DNA of 64,000 bases from Microbacterium hydrocarbonoxydans (GTDB lineage: Bacteria; Actinomycetota; Actinomycetes; Actinomycetales; Microbacteriaceae): contig NZ_LR882982.1 in assembly GCF_904831005.1 (NCBI RefSeq), positions 3,286,001 to 3,350,000 on the forward strand. Direction: 5' to 3'. The notes below the pieces were generated by a model. It saw only the letters and a program-made list of their open reading frames with translations. It did not search any database and was not told where the DNA came from. Within the stretch, counting starts at the first letter, position 1. Every line of letters begins with the position of its first letter. Below are positions 25,060-33,805 of the stretch, in pieces. The position numbers and the translations under genes were made by a program.

Positions 25060-25545
25060 ATGCGTCCCATCGACGAGCGCACCCTGCGCGCCTCTTTCAT
25101 CAACGCCTCCCGCAAGGAGGTCTCGGATCTCTCGCTGCCGCCCGGCTTCGCCGACCTCGACTTCTCGACGCTCGATTACCTCGGCTGGGTCGATCCCAAG
25201 CTCCCACGTCGCTCCTACGTGGTCACCTGGGTCGACGACGTCGCCACCGGCGTCATGCTGCAGCGGGCCGAGCAGCGGGTCATCGCCAGGGCACAGTGCT
25301 CGTGGTGTGAAGACGTGACCCTGCGCAATGACGTGCAGCTGTACGTCGCGCGCAAGGCGGGCCCGGCCGGACGCAAGGGCGATACCGTCGGCACGCTCGT
25401 CTGCGCCGAGTTCGGATGCTCGCACAACGTCCGCATCCTCCCGCCGCTCGCCTATGAGGGCTACGACCGCGAACTCGCCCGCGAGATGCGCATCGTGAAG
25501 CTGCAGGAGCACGTCGCGGCGTTCATCGCCGCGGTCTCGGGCTGA
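25060..25545 (+). CDS. FBP-domain (FusB-like, elongation factor G-binding) protein
   Basis: 161 residues. N-terminal helical part (DERTLRASFINASRKEVSDLSLP) and a C-terminal treble-clef zinc domain with four cysteines: CSWC and, about 55 residues on, VCAEFGCSHNVR. This matches the FBP C-terminal domain of FusB/FusC, which bind elongation factor G and release it from fusidic-acid-stalled ribosomes. Actinobacterial homologues are common single-copy genes and need not confer resistance. The S51 peptidase gene starts 40 nt downstream and could be co-transcribed. Confidence 0.85.
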   Translation: MRPIDERTLRASFINASRKEVSDLSLPPGFADLDFSTLDYLGWVDPKLPRRSYVVTWVDDVATGVMLQRAEQRVIARAQCSWCEDVTLRNDVQLYVARKAGPAGRKGDTVGTLVCAEFGCSHNVRILPPLAYEGYDRELAREMRIVKLQEHVAAFIAAVSG

Positions 25546-25585
25546 GCACTGCTCGATGTCGGCGGGCGTCCGTACCATGGGGCGC

Positions 25586-26212
25586 ATGAAGCTCCTTTTC
25601 CTGTCCCTCGGCCCCGGCGCGATGCGGCCGTTCCTCGACAGTGTCGGGAACGGATCCTCGCTGCGCGTCGGGTACATCGGCGACGCCCAGGTCGCGTATG
25701 CCGACGCGCCCTGGGTGCTCGCCGAGCGACGCGCCATCGTCGCGCTCGGTCACGAGCTCGCCGACATCACGGCGCGCGATGTCTCGGCCGTCGACTTCGC
25801 GGCGACGCTGTCGGCGATCGATGCCGTCTACGTGGCCGGCGGCAGCACCTTCGCGCTTCTCGAGGCGCTGCGGGTCACCGGGAACGACGTCGTGCTCGCA
25901 CAGCGGGTCCGCGACGGACTGCCGTACATCGGCCTGAGCGCGGGGTCGATCATCGCGGGGCCGGACATCACTCCGGCGTCGCTGATGGACGACCCCGCAG
26001 ACGGGCCCGCTCTGGCCGACCTGTCGGGATTGGGGCTGGTCGACCGCACGGTGATCCCGCATGCCGACGGTCGACTCGAGCAGTACCCGCCCTCGTTGAT
26101 CGCCGAGACGATCGCCGACTACGGAGCCACCCACCGGCTGCTTCCGCTGCGCGACGATCAGGCGCTGCTCATCGAGGGCGATCGCGAGACGGTGATCGGC
26201 TCGGCGCTGTAG
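25586..26212 (+). CDS. Peptidase S51 / class I glutamine-amidotransferase-like protein
   Basis: 208 residues from ATG 25586 (ATG 25577 is also possible). The nucleophile elbow GLSAGSIIAG puts Ser118 at the S51 catalytic position; VYVAGGSTFALLEALR is the preceding conserved strand-turn. Members include dipeptidase E (alpha-aspartyl dipeptidase) and cyanophycinase; the short length favours the dipeptidase-E branch. Converges with the GH3 gene, 45 nt apart. Confidence 0.85.
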   Translation: MKLLFLSLGPGAMRPFLDSVGNGSSLRVGYIGDAQVAYADAPWVLAERRAIVALGHELADITARDVSAVDFAATLSAIDAVYVAGGSTFALLEALRVTGNDVVLAQRVRDGLPYIGLSAGSIIAGPDITPASLMDDPADGPALADLSGLGLVDRTVIPHADGRLEQYPPSLIAETIADYGATHRLLPLRDDQALLIEGDRETVIGSAL

Positions 26213-26257
26213 CTGTAGCCATGCCGCATCCGTGCCGCAGCCCCAGCCGTATCCGCG

Positions 26258-28561
26258 TCACACGATCTCTAGCCGCGCCACCGTCTCCTCGTCGTCGCAG
26301 GCCGCGCCCACCCAGAGGCGGATGCTGCCACGCTCCACGCGCTTCACGCCGTCGAGTCCCGTGAAGGCGAGGCGGTCGATCGGCACGTCGAACTCGACCA
26401 CGGTCTCGGCACCCGATGCCAGTGAGACGCGACGGAAGTCCAGCAGCTGGGCCACCGGACGCGTCACGCTCGCGACCTCGTCGTGCGCGTACAGCTGCAC
26501 GACATCGGTCGCCTCGACGGCGCCGGTGTTGCGCACCCGCACGGTGGCCGTGAACGTCTCGCCCGCGGCGGCCGTCGCCGGCACGGTGAGATGGTCGTGC
26601 GAGAAGGTCGTGTAACTGAGGCCGAAGCCGAACGGGCGCACCGGGGTGGAGTCCGCGCTCGTCACATCCGTCCGACCGCCGAGCACGGGATGCAGGTACG
26701 AATAGGGCTGTGCGCCCGCCGAACGCGGCAGTGACACCGGCAGCCGCCCCGACGGGACGGTCCGGCCACTCAGCAGCGCGGCCAATGCGGGAGCGCCCTC
26801 CTCGCCGGGGAAGAACGTCTGCAGCACTGCGACGGGGGTGCCGGCGGGTGCTGCGTCGGCGGCTGTCGAGGTGTCGACCGCGCCGAGCCCGGTCACGGTG
26901 CCGGCAGCTCCCGCGCGGGCAGGCAGCGCCCAGTCGAGCACATACGGACGCCCGGTCATCACGATCAGGATCACCGGGGTGCCGGTGGCGACCACGGCCT
27001 CGACCAGCTCGCGTTGGACCCCCGGCAGCTCGAGGTCGTCGACGTCGTTGCCTTCGCCGACCGTGCCGCGCCCGAAGAGGCCAGCCCGGTCGCCGACGAC
27101 GACGACCGCGACGTCGGCGCCGCTCGCCGCATCCGCAGCGGCAGGGAGACCCGAGCGATCGACGCCGTCGACCGCGCATCCGGCCGTGGTCGTGATGTCG
27201 GCGTGCGGGAACTCGTCGCGCAGCGCCTCGGCGACTGTGGGCAGCGCTATGCCCGCGGGCGTCTCAGGGTGATGCGCCAGCACGTGGTTGACGAACGAGT
27301 AGCAGCCCATCAGGGCTTCGGTGCTGTCGGCGTTCGGGCCGATCACCGCGATGCGCGACAGTGCCGAGGGTGCCAGCGGCAACGAGCCGTCGTTGCTCAA
27401 CAGCACGACCGACTCCTCGGCGAGGCGGCGGGCCAGCGCTCGGTGCTCTGCCGGATCGAGGTCGATCGCCGTCGGTGGAGTGTCGAAGTCGGCATCCAGC
27501 AGACCGAGCTCCTCTTTCTGGGCGAGCACCCGGGCGACCGCGCGGTCGAGGATCTCGGGTGCGAGTCGCCCGTCGCGCACCTGATCGGCGAGCGTGCGAT
27601 ACGCATCGGGCGACGGCAGCTCGACGTCGATGCCTGCGGTGAGCGCCATCCGTGCGGCGTCGGCGGAGTCGGCGGCGGCGCGATGCATGCTCTGCAGGAA
27701 GTCGATCGCGAAGTAGTCCGACACGACAACACCGTCGAAGCCCCAGCGGTCGCGCAGGATGCCGGTGAGATACCGCGCGTCGGCGGTGACGGGCACGCCG
27801 TCGATGTCGACGTAGGAGTTCATGACGCTGCGGGCGCCGCCCTCGCGCACCGCCATCTCGAACGGCGGCAGGAGCACATCCTCGATCTCCCGCTGACCGA
27901 TGCTCACGGGGGCGTGGTTGCGACCAGCCCGCGAGGCGGAGTACCCGACGAAGTGCTTCAGCGTGGCGTGCACGCCCTCGGACTGCAGACCGCGCACGTA
28001 GGCGGTGCCGACCCTGCCGACCACGAGCGGATCCTCGGCGATGCACTCGTCGACCCGGCCCCACCGGGGATCGCGGATGACGTCGAGCACGGGGGCGAGC
28101 CCCTGATGGATGCCGAGCGTGCGCATCGACGACCCGATCGCCCGCCCCACCTCCTCGACGAGCTCGGGGTCGAACGACGCGCCCCAGGCGAGCGGGGTGG
28201 GGAAGGTCGCGGCCTTCCATGCGGCGAGGCCGGTCAGGCACTCCTCGTGCACGATCGCCGGGATGCCGAGCCGGGTCTCCCGTTGCAACCGCCGCTGCTC
28301 GCCCCAGAGCCACGCCGCCCGCTCGACCGGGTCGACCGGGCGGGTGCCGTACACGCGGGTGAGGTGGCCGATGCCGTGCGTCGACGCATCCTCGTAGCGC
28401 GAAGAGCTCTTCTTCTCGCCCGACATGGGTGCGACGACCTCGACCCCCTGATCGACCCAGAAGCCGACGAGCTGCGCCTGCTTCTCGTCGAGGGTCATGC
28501 GGCGGAGCAGCGCGTCGACTCGTGGGGAGCGCGGCGCGGAGTCTGCGTACTGCGACATCAT
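26258..28561 (-). CDS. Glycoside hydrolase family 3 beta-glycosidase
   Basis: 767 residues. The TIM-barrel domain includes DPRWGRVDECIAEDPLVVGR, KHFVGYSASRAGRNHAPV and the nucleophile Asp282 in GFDGVVVSDYFAID. The second alpha/beta domain follows (VLLSNDGSLPL, VVVGDRAGLFGRGTVGEGNDVDDLELPGVQ), then a fibronectin-III-like C-terminal domain (FGFGLSYTTFSHDHL). No signal peptide, so it acts on imported oligosaccharides in the cytosol; beta-glucosidase or beta-xylosidase are the likeliest activities. Last gene of the ABC sugar operon, 49 nt after the permease. Start could also be the ATG at 28558. Confidence 0.93.
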   Translation of the reverse strand: MMSQYADSAPRSPRVDALLRRMTLDEKQAQLVGFWVDQGVEVVAPMSGEKKSSSRYEDASTHGIGHLTRVYGTRPVDPVERAAWLWGEQRRLQRETRLGIPAIVHEECLTGLAAWKAATFPTPLAWGASFDPELVEEVGRAIGSSMRTLGIHQGLAPVLDVIRDPRWGRVDECIAEDPLVVGRVGTAYVRGLQSEGVHATLKHFVGYSASRAGRNHAPVSIGQREIEDVLLPPFEMAVREGGARSVMNSYVDIDGVPVTADARYLTGILRDRWGFDGVVVSDYFAIDFLQSMHRAAADSADAARMALTAGIDVELPSPDAYRTLADQVRDGRLAPEILDRAVARVLAQKEELGLLDADFDTPPTAIDLDPAEHRALARRLAEESVVLLSNDGSLPLAPSALSRIAVIGPNADSTEALMGCYSFVNHVLAHHPETPAGIALPTVAEALRDEFPHADITTTAGCAVDGVDRSGLPAAADAASGADVAVVVVGDRAGLFGRGTVGEGNDVDDLELPGVQRELVEAVVATGTPVILIVMTGRPYVLDWALPARAGAAGTVTGLGAVDTSTAADAAPAGTPVAVLQTFFPGEEGAPALAALLSGRTVPSGRLPVSLPRSAGAQPYSYLHPVLGGRTDVTSADSTPVRPFGFGLSYTTFSHDHLTVPATAAAGETFTATVRVRNTGAVEATDVVQLYAHDEVASVTRPVAQLLDFRRVSLASGAETVVEFDVPIDRLAFTGLDGVKRVERGSIRLWVGAACDDEETVARLEIV

Positions 28562-28610
28562 GTTCTCTTTCTCGTTCTCGTCGACGTGGGGTGTCGCGAC
28601 GGCGACCGTG

Positions 28611-29501
28611 TCAGCCCTTGACCGCACCGGTGAGTCCTCCCACGATGCGCCGCTCGAACAGGCTGAAGAAGATCAGCGCGGGGATCATCGACAGCGACGT
28701 GAAGGCGAGCACTTTCGCGGTGTCCACCGAATACTGCGAGGCGAACGACTGCACACCGAGCGGCAGGGTGAACGCCGCCTGGTCGTTGAGGATGAACAGC
28801 GGCAGCAGATAACCGTTCCAGCTGCCGATGAAGGCCAGGATGCCGGTGGTGATGACCCCGGGGAGGGAGAGCGGCAGCACCATGCGCCAGAAGAACCCGA
28901 TGCGACTGCACCCGTCGATGAACGCGGCCTCCTCGATCTCGTCGGGGATCGCCCGGAGGAACGGTACGAGGATGATGATGGTCGTCGGCAGGGCGAAGGC
29001 GATCTGGGGCAGGATGACGCCGCCGAGGGAGTTCATGAGCCCCAGGCTGCGCACCACGATGTACAGCGGGGTGATCGCGACCGTGAGCGGGAACATGAGG
29101 CCCGCGGCGAAGAACGCGTAGAGCACGCCGCGGCCGGCGAACCGGTAGCGGGCGAGCACGTACGCGGCCATCAGCGCCAGGGCGACGGTGCCCGCGGTCG
29201 TCGCGAGGGCGACGATCGTCGAGTTGCCCACGAGCCGCCAGAACACGCTGCCGGTGAGCACATCGAGATAGTTCGACACCACCCAGGGGGCAGGGAACCC
29301 CGCCGGGTCGGTCGTGATCTGGGCGTTCGTGCGGAACCCGCCGGTGATGATGTACGCGATGGGCGCGAGCATCAGACCCACCGCGATCAGCGCGACGAGG
29401 TAGACGGTCGGATGCGCCCACGGCAGCGGGGGCTTGGGTGCGCGTCCCGAGCGTCCGAGACGTGCGGGACGTTGGGTGACGAGCACCGAGGTGGCGGTCA
29501 T
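28611..29501 (-). CDS. Carbohydrate ABC transporter permease (MalG-like)
   Basis: 296 residues, six hydrophobic segments, and the EAA loop EIEEAAFIDGCSRIGFFWRMVLPLSLPG that docks to the ATPase. The start ATG overlaps the stop of the other permease as ATGA. No ATPase gene is present in the operon, as usual for actinobacteria, where a shared MsiK-type ATPase serves several sugar importers. Confidence 0.94.
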   Translation of the reverse strand: MTATSVLVTQRPARLGRSGRAPKPPLPWAHPTVYLVALIAVGLMLAPIAYIITGGFRTNAQITTDPAGFPAPWVVSNYLDVLTGSVFWRLVGNSTIVALATTAGTVALALMAAYVLARYRFAGRGVLYAFFAAGLMFPLTVAITPLYIVVRSLGLMNSLGGVILPQIAFALPTTIIILVPFLRAIPDEIEEAAFIDGCSRIGFFWRMVLPLSLPGVITTGILAFIGSWNGYLLPLFILNDQAAFTLPLGVQSFASQYSVDTAKVLAFTSLSMIPALIFFSLFERRIVGGLTGAVKG

Positions 29502-30526
29502 CGGACGTACTCCTTCTGTGTGGTGTCTGCCGCGGTGGCCGCGTCTGCGGCCGCATCCTGCGGCAGGGCGTCGTGCGACGAGCGCGAGCGTGATCGCTTG
29601 CCGCGTGTGCGGCCCGAGTCGCCGGTGAGGGCGCCGTCGGTGTCCTTGCGCAGCACGGCACGCTGATAGATCAGTGCGACGACGAGTGAGATGAGGAAGA
29701 GGACCACCGCGACCGCGTTGCCGTAGCCGTAGTTGCCGGCGTTGCGACCCTCCGAGACCATGTACGTCGCCATGGTCGACGTGCCTGCGGTCGACGCGAT
29801 GTACTGCCCCCAGATGATGTAGACGAGGTCGAACAGCTGCAGCGAGCCGATGATCGACAGGAACGCCCAGATGCGCAGCGTGGGTGCGAGCAGCGGCAAG
29901 GTGATGCGCCACTGGATCTGCCAGTACGAGGCTCCATCGATCGCCGCCGCCTCGTGCAGCTCCTCAGGGATTCCCTGAAGCCCGGCGAGGAACAGGATGA
30001 CGGCGAAGCCGATGTACTTCCAGGTGATGATCGCCATCAGGGTCCAGATCGCGATGCCGGGGTCGGAGAGCCAGTCGGTGGCGAGGAACCCCAGCCCCAT
30101 GTTGGTCAGCATCGCGTTGAGGGCGCCGTTGGTCTGGAGCATGAGGCTCCATCCGGTGCCCACCACGACCTCGGAGATCACATAGGGCACGAAGATCAGC
30201 ACGCGGATCAGCGACTGCCCCCGCATCTTGCGATTCAGCAGCAGCGCCAGCACGATGGCGATCGGGCCCTGGAGCACGAGAGAGAACACCAGGATGAAGC
30301 CGTTGTGCGCGAGCGCGTCGTGGAACAGCGGGTCCTGGAGGATCGTGAGGTAGTTCTTCAGCCCGACGAAGTCGGTGGGCGGTCCGTAGCCCTGCCAGCT
30401 GAAGAAGCCGTAGTACGCCGCCATCAGCACCGGGAAGATGACGAAGGCGAGGAAGACGAGCAGGGCGGGCCCGGCCAGAAGGATCACTTCCAGCCGGGCG
30501 CGCGTGTCACGCTTTCGCTGCGGCAT
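29498..30526 (-). CDS. Carbohydrate ABC transporter permease (MalF-like)
   Basis: 342 residues, six hydrophobic segments and the EAA loop ELHEAAAIDGASYWQIQWRITLPLLAP. The C-terminal tail of about 50 residues is hydrophilic (Arg/Ser then Ala/Asp-rich), longer than in most relatives. Its 5' end overlaps the binding-protein gene by 20 nt and its 3' end the second permease by 4 nt. Confidence 0.94.
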   Translation of the reverse strand: MPQRKRDTRARLEVILLAGPALLVFLAFVIFPVLMAAYYGFFSWQGYGPPTDFVGLKNYLTILQDPLFHDALAHNGFILVFSLVLQGPIAIVLALLLNRKMRGQSLIRVLIFVPYVISEVVVGTGWSLMLQTNGALNAMLTNMGLGFLATDWLSDPGIAIWTLMAIITWKYIGFAVILFLAGLQGIPEELHEAAAIDGASYWQIQWRITLPLLAPTLRIWAFLSIIGSLQLFDLVYIIWGQYIASTAGTSTMATYMVSEGRNAGNYGYGNAVAVVLFLISLVVALIYQRAVLRKDTDGALTGDSGRTRGKRSRSRSSHDALPQDAAADAATAADTTQKEYVR

Positions 30527-31802
30527 CCTGCACAGCCTTGACGAGGTCCTCGGCGGAGCTGTTGCCTGCGAGCAGGTCGACGACCGCGACGTTCAGCGCA
30601 TTGCCGACGTTCTGGCCGTAGACCGTGTCGAGCCACTGCGTCGCGTAGGGAGCGTCGTTGTAGGCGGCCAGGATGTCCTGCAGATAGGGCTCGGTCACAG
30701 CCTCCTGCGCGACGGTGTTCACCGGCGGGGCGTTGAATGCCTCGTAGTACTCGGTCTGCACCGCGGAGGTGCCGAGGTAGTTGAGGAAGTCGACGCACGC
30801 GTCGGGCGCATCGACCGAGCATGAGTAGCCGTCGACGCCGCCCATCATCGAACCGGGGGCTCCATCGCCTCCGTCGACCTCGGGGAAGGGGAACCAGCTG
30901 AGATCCGCCAGCGGCTTCTGGTCAGGGGTGAGCGAGCCGATGACACCCGGGTTCCACGCCCCCATGAGCTCCATGGCGGCCTCGTGGTTCGCGATGAGTC
31001 CGGCGGAGCTGCCCGCGCCCTGCTGTGCAGGGGTCGTGAGGAAGCCCGAGTTGAACGGCTCGGTCTCGGCGAACGACTGAAGGTCCTCGCCCGCACGCAC
31101 CCAGCACTCGTCGCCGAAGTCCATCTCGTCTGCGGCCGCGGCCAGGGTGTCGGAGCTGCACTCGCGGAGCGCGAACCAGTAGTACCAGTGCGCGGCGGGC
31201 CAGGCATCCTTCGCCCCGAGGGCGATCGGGTCGATGCCGGCGCTCTTCAGCGCGACCGTCGCCTCTTCGAGCTCGTCGAGCGTCGTCGGGTTCTCTGTGA
31301 TGCCTGCCTGGTCGAACAGATCCTGGCTGTAGAAGAGACCGCCGGGCAGCACCGCGACGGGCATCGCGTAGATCTTGCCGTCGAGGCTGTTCGCCGAGTA
31401 GGCGGCATCCGGAATCTCGTCCTTCGCGCCGCCCTCGATCGCATCGGTGAGATCCTTGAGCTGGCCGGCCTTGACCATCGCCGCCATCTTGCCGCCGCCG
31501 CGCTGAAGGAAGATGTCGGGGGCGTCGCCCGAGTTGAGCGCGGTCTGCAGCTTGCCGTCGAGGTCTTCGTTCTGCACCGACTGGATGTCGATCGTGACGC
31601 CGTCGTTCTCGGCTTCGAAGTCGGCGACCGTCTTCTCCCAGAACTCCACTCCGGGGCCGGTCGTCGAGTTGTGCCAGAGCGTCATGGTGCCGTCACCACC
31701 ACCGCCGTCGCCGGAGGTGTCGCCGGTGCAGCCCGAGAGCGCGAGCGCTCCGACGGCGAGCACCGAGACTGCTGTGGCGAGGGGGAGCCTTCTGCTGTTC
31801 AT
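30507..31802 (-). CDS. Sugar-binding lipoprotein of ABC importer
   Basis: 431 residues with GAGGAG before the ATG. Signal peptide with lipobox LALSGC, a Gly/Asp linker, then the family 1 solute-binding pattern TMTLWHNSTTGPGVEFWEKTVADFEAENDGVTIDIQSV in pieces and a C-terminal VDLLAGNSSAEDLVKAVQDAA. It captures an oligosaccharide outside the membrane and hands it to the two permeases. First gene of the operon and divergent from the LacI regulator. Confidence 0.94.
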   Translation of the reverse strand: MNSRRLPLATAVSVLAVGALALSGCTGDTSGDGGGGDGTMTLWHNSTTGPGVEFWEKTVADFEAENDGVTIDIQSVQNEDLDGKLQTALNSGDAPDIFLQRGGGKMAAMVKAGQLKDLTDAIEGGAKDEIPDAAYSANSLDGKIYAMPVAVLPGGLFYSQDLFDQAGITENPTTLDELEEATVALKSAGIDPIALGAKDAWPAAHWYYWFALRECSSDTLAAAADEMDFGDECWVRAGEDLQSFAETEPFNSGFLTTPAQQGAGSSAGLIANHEAAMELMGAWNPGVIGSLTPDQKPLADLSWFPFPEVDGGDGAPGSMMGGVDGYSCSVDAPDACVDFLNYLGTSAVQTEYYEAFNAPPVNTVAQEAVTEPYLQDILAAYNDAPYATQWLDTVYGQNVGNALNVAVVDLLAGNSSAEDLVKAVQDAAAKA

Positions 31803-31910
31803 GTGATTCTCCTCATCGAGTTGCGCGCCGCGTCTCTGCGGTGCGCCTGCGGAGGCTCGGGCGAGACCGCAGTGGCATGAGTCTCCAGTCAGCGGACATG
31901 ATCGTCAAAC

Positions 31911-31922
31911 GTTTTCGAAAAC
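31911..31922. promoter_or_regulatory. LacI-family operator between sugar operon and regulator
   Basis: GTTTTCGAAAAC is a perfect 12-bp palindrome with the central CG of LacI/GalR-family operators, flanked by AAAC and AGTTT which continue the symmetry with a 1-nt shift. It lies 109 nt before the binding-protein start (-) and 41 nt before the LacI start (+), so it can control both. Confidence 0.85.
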
Positions 31923-31962
31923 AGTTTCCATGCGACGTTCTGCGCGGCTACGCTGGCGTCTC

Positions 31963-32964
31963 ATGGGGGCACGCACGACGATCCACGATGTCGCGAAAGC
32001 GGCGGGCGTGTCGGTGTCGACCGTCTCCAAGGCGGTCAACGGACGCTATGGGATCGCGGACGCCACAGTGCAGCGCGTGCTCGACGCCGTGAAAGACCTC
32101 GGCTATGAATCGAGCCTCGTCGCCAGCAGCATGCGCGCGCGGCGGACCGGCGTGATCGGTGTGCTCCTCGCCGACTTCGAGCCCTTCAGCGCCGAGATAC
32201 TCAAGGGCGTCGGCGCCGCGATGCACGACACCGGCTTCGACCTGCTCGCCTACGCGGGGTCGCGGCACGGCGCGAGCGACGGGTGGGAGCGTCGATCGCT
32301 CAGCCGGCTCTCGGGCACACTGATCGACGCTGCGATCATGGTGACGCCCACTGTCGTGAGTGCGGGCGCCGAGATCCCGGTCGTGGCCGTCGACCCGCAC
32401 ACCGGCCGGGCCGATCTGCCGACCGTCGAATCAGACAGCTTCGGCGGCGCGCTCGCCGCGACGAGGCACCTGATAGAGCTCGGCCACCGACGCATCGGCT
32501 TTCTCGCGGGACGACCGGACCTGCGGTCCGCAGGGCTCCGCGACGCCGGTTATCGCCGCGCCCTCGCCGACGCCGGGATTCCGATCGACCCGTCGCTGAT
32601 CGGCATCGGCCGCTACGAGCTCGAGGCCACCCGCGAATCGGCGCGCATCATGCTGACCGGCGAATCGCGCCCGACCGCGGTGTTCGCCGCCAACGACCTC
32701 TCGGCGATCGCGGTGATCGACGTCGCCCACCAGCTCGGCCTGCGTGTGCCCGCAGATCTCTCGGTCGTCGGGTTCGACGACGTGCCGGAGGCGACCAGGC
32801 GGGCGCTGCCGCTCACCACGATCCAGCAGCCCATGCGGCGGCTCGGGGCGGTCGCGGCCGACATGGTCGTGACCTTGCTGTCGGGCGGTGAGATCGACGA
32901 GATGAACGTGATCCTGCCGACGAGGCTCGTGGTGCGTGCTACGACATCGGCTCCGGCTCAATGA
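31963..32964 (+). CDS. LacI-family transcriptional regulator
   Basis: 333 residues from ATG 31963; an upstream ATG at 31930 is closer to the operator and less likely. N-terminal helix-turn-helix TIHDVAKAAGVSVSTVSKAVNGRYGIA, hinge VASSMRARRTGVIGV, and a periplasmic-binding-like effector domain (LSVVGFDDVPEATRRALPLTTIQQP). Expected to repress the divergent sugar operon and itself through GTTTTCGAAAAC and to respond to the sugar taken up. The last 26 nt overlap the convergent PaaX-like gene. Confidence 0.94.
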   Translation: MGARTTIHDVAKAAGVSVSTVSKAVNGRYGIADATVQRVLDAVKDLGYESSLVASSMRARRTGVIGVLLADFEPFSAEILKGVGAAMHDTGFDLLAYAGSRHGASDGWERRSLSRLSGTLIDAAIMVTPTVVSAGAEIPVVAVDPHTGRADLPTVESDSFGGALAATRHLIELGHRRIGFLAGRPDLRSAGLRDAGYRRALADAGIPIDPSLIGIGRYELEATRESARIMLTGESRPTAVFAANDLSAIAVIDVAHQLGLRVPADLSVVGFDDVPEATRRALPLTTIQQPMRRLGAVAADMVVTLLSGGEIDEMNVILPTRLVVRATTSAPAQ

Positions 32965-33805
32965 CGGGGGTCGAGGAGGCGACGTCGCGCACGTGCCGCC
33001 ACGCGGCATCCGCGTGTGTCTGCGACAGTCGGGCGAACTCGCTGTAGCTGCGACCGCCCGGCCAGTCGGCCGGCAGCATGGCCGGGGGCAGCCCGGGGTC
33101 GAGGTACGGCAGCATGCGCCAGCTGTCGATCAGCTGCACGTAGGCGGCGAACGGCTCGTCTGCGAGGGCGGCGAGCGACCTCTGGAAGGCGAGATGCTCG
33201 GCGCGCAGCGCGTCGAGATCCCACCACTGCGCAGCCGCCTCGGGCAGCGTGCGCGGGGTCATGGGCGTATCGGCCTGGAAGGTCGTGACCCAGGCCCGGG
33301 CGTCGAGCTCGGCGACGATCTGCTGCACGTCGGACTGCAGGTGGCCGGGGCAGATCCACAGCGCGGGCGACACGACTCCGGCCCCGATCCACTGCAGCCG
33401 GCGCCGCAGCTGATGACGGATGCTGCGCGCGCTCTCGGGGATCGAGAACGAGATTAGGCACCAGCGGTCGGCATCCGTCATCTCGCGCATCTCGAAGATG
33501 CGCCGATCGCCGCGTTCGAGCATGGTGGCGGCATCCGGGTTCAGCCGATAGCCGACCGCATGTCTGCGCTCGGCGAGCAGCAGCCCCTTCTGCTTGAGGC
33601 GGGTGATTCCGGTGCGCGCCTGCGCTGTGGGGATGCCCAGATCGCCGGCGAGCGCCACCAGGTCGGCTGCCGAGATCCAGCCGCCGAGAGGCCGCAGATA
33701 GAGCCCGATCAGGGTGCGCAGCAGCGATGCCGTGCTGCCGGGGCGTGCGTCGATGTCGTCGAGCACGGGCTTCTCTGCGACCTGCTCGGCACGCTCAGCG
33801 GCCAT
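32939..33805 (-). CDS. PaaX-family transcriptional regulator
   Basis: 288 residues. N-terminal winged helix (TLIGLYLRPLGGWISAADLVALAGDLGI, ARTGITRLKQKGLLLAERR), then the PaaX middle and C-terminal pattern with WCLISFSIPESARSIRHQLRRRLQWIGAG and LPPAMLPADWPG. PaaX represses phenylacetate genes by sensing an acyl-CoA. Here the gene overlaps the end of kynureninase by 11 nt, so it is likely a regulator of tryptophan/kynurenine breakdown, with an aromatic product or CoA ester as effector (inference). Confidence 0.88.
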   Translation of the reverse strand: MAAERAEQVAEKPVLDDIDARPGSTASLLRTLIGLYLRPLGGWISAADLVALAGDLGIPTAQARTGITRLKQKGLLLAERRHAVGYRLNPDAATMLERGDRRIFEMREMTDADRWCLISFSIPESARSIRHQLRRRLQWIGAGVVSPALWICPGHLQSDVQQIVAELDARAWVTTFQADTPMTPRTLPEAAAQWWDLDALRAEHLAFQRSLAALADEPFAAYVQLIDSWRMLPYLDPGLPPAMLPADWPGGRSYSEFARLSQTHADAAWRHVRDVASSTPVIEPEPMS

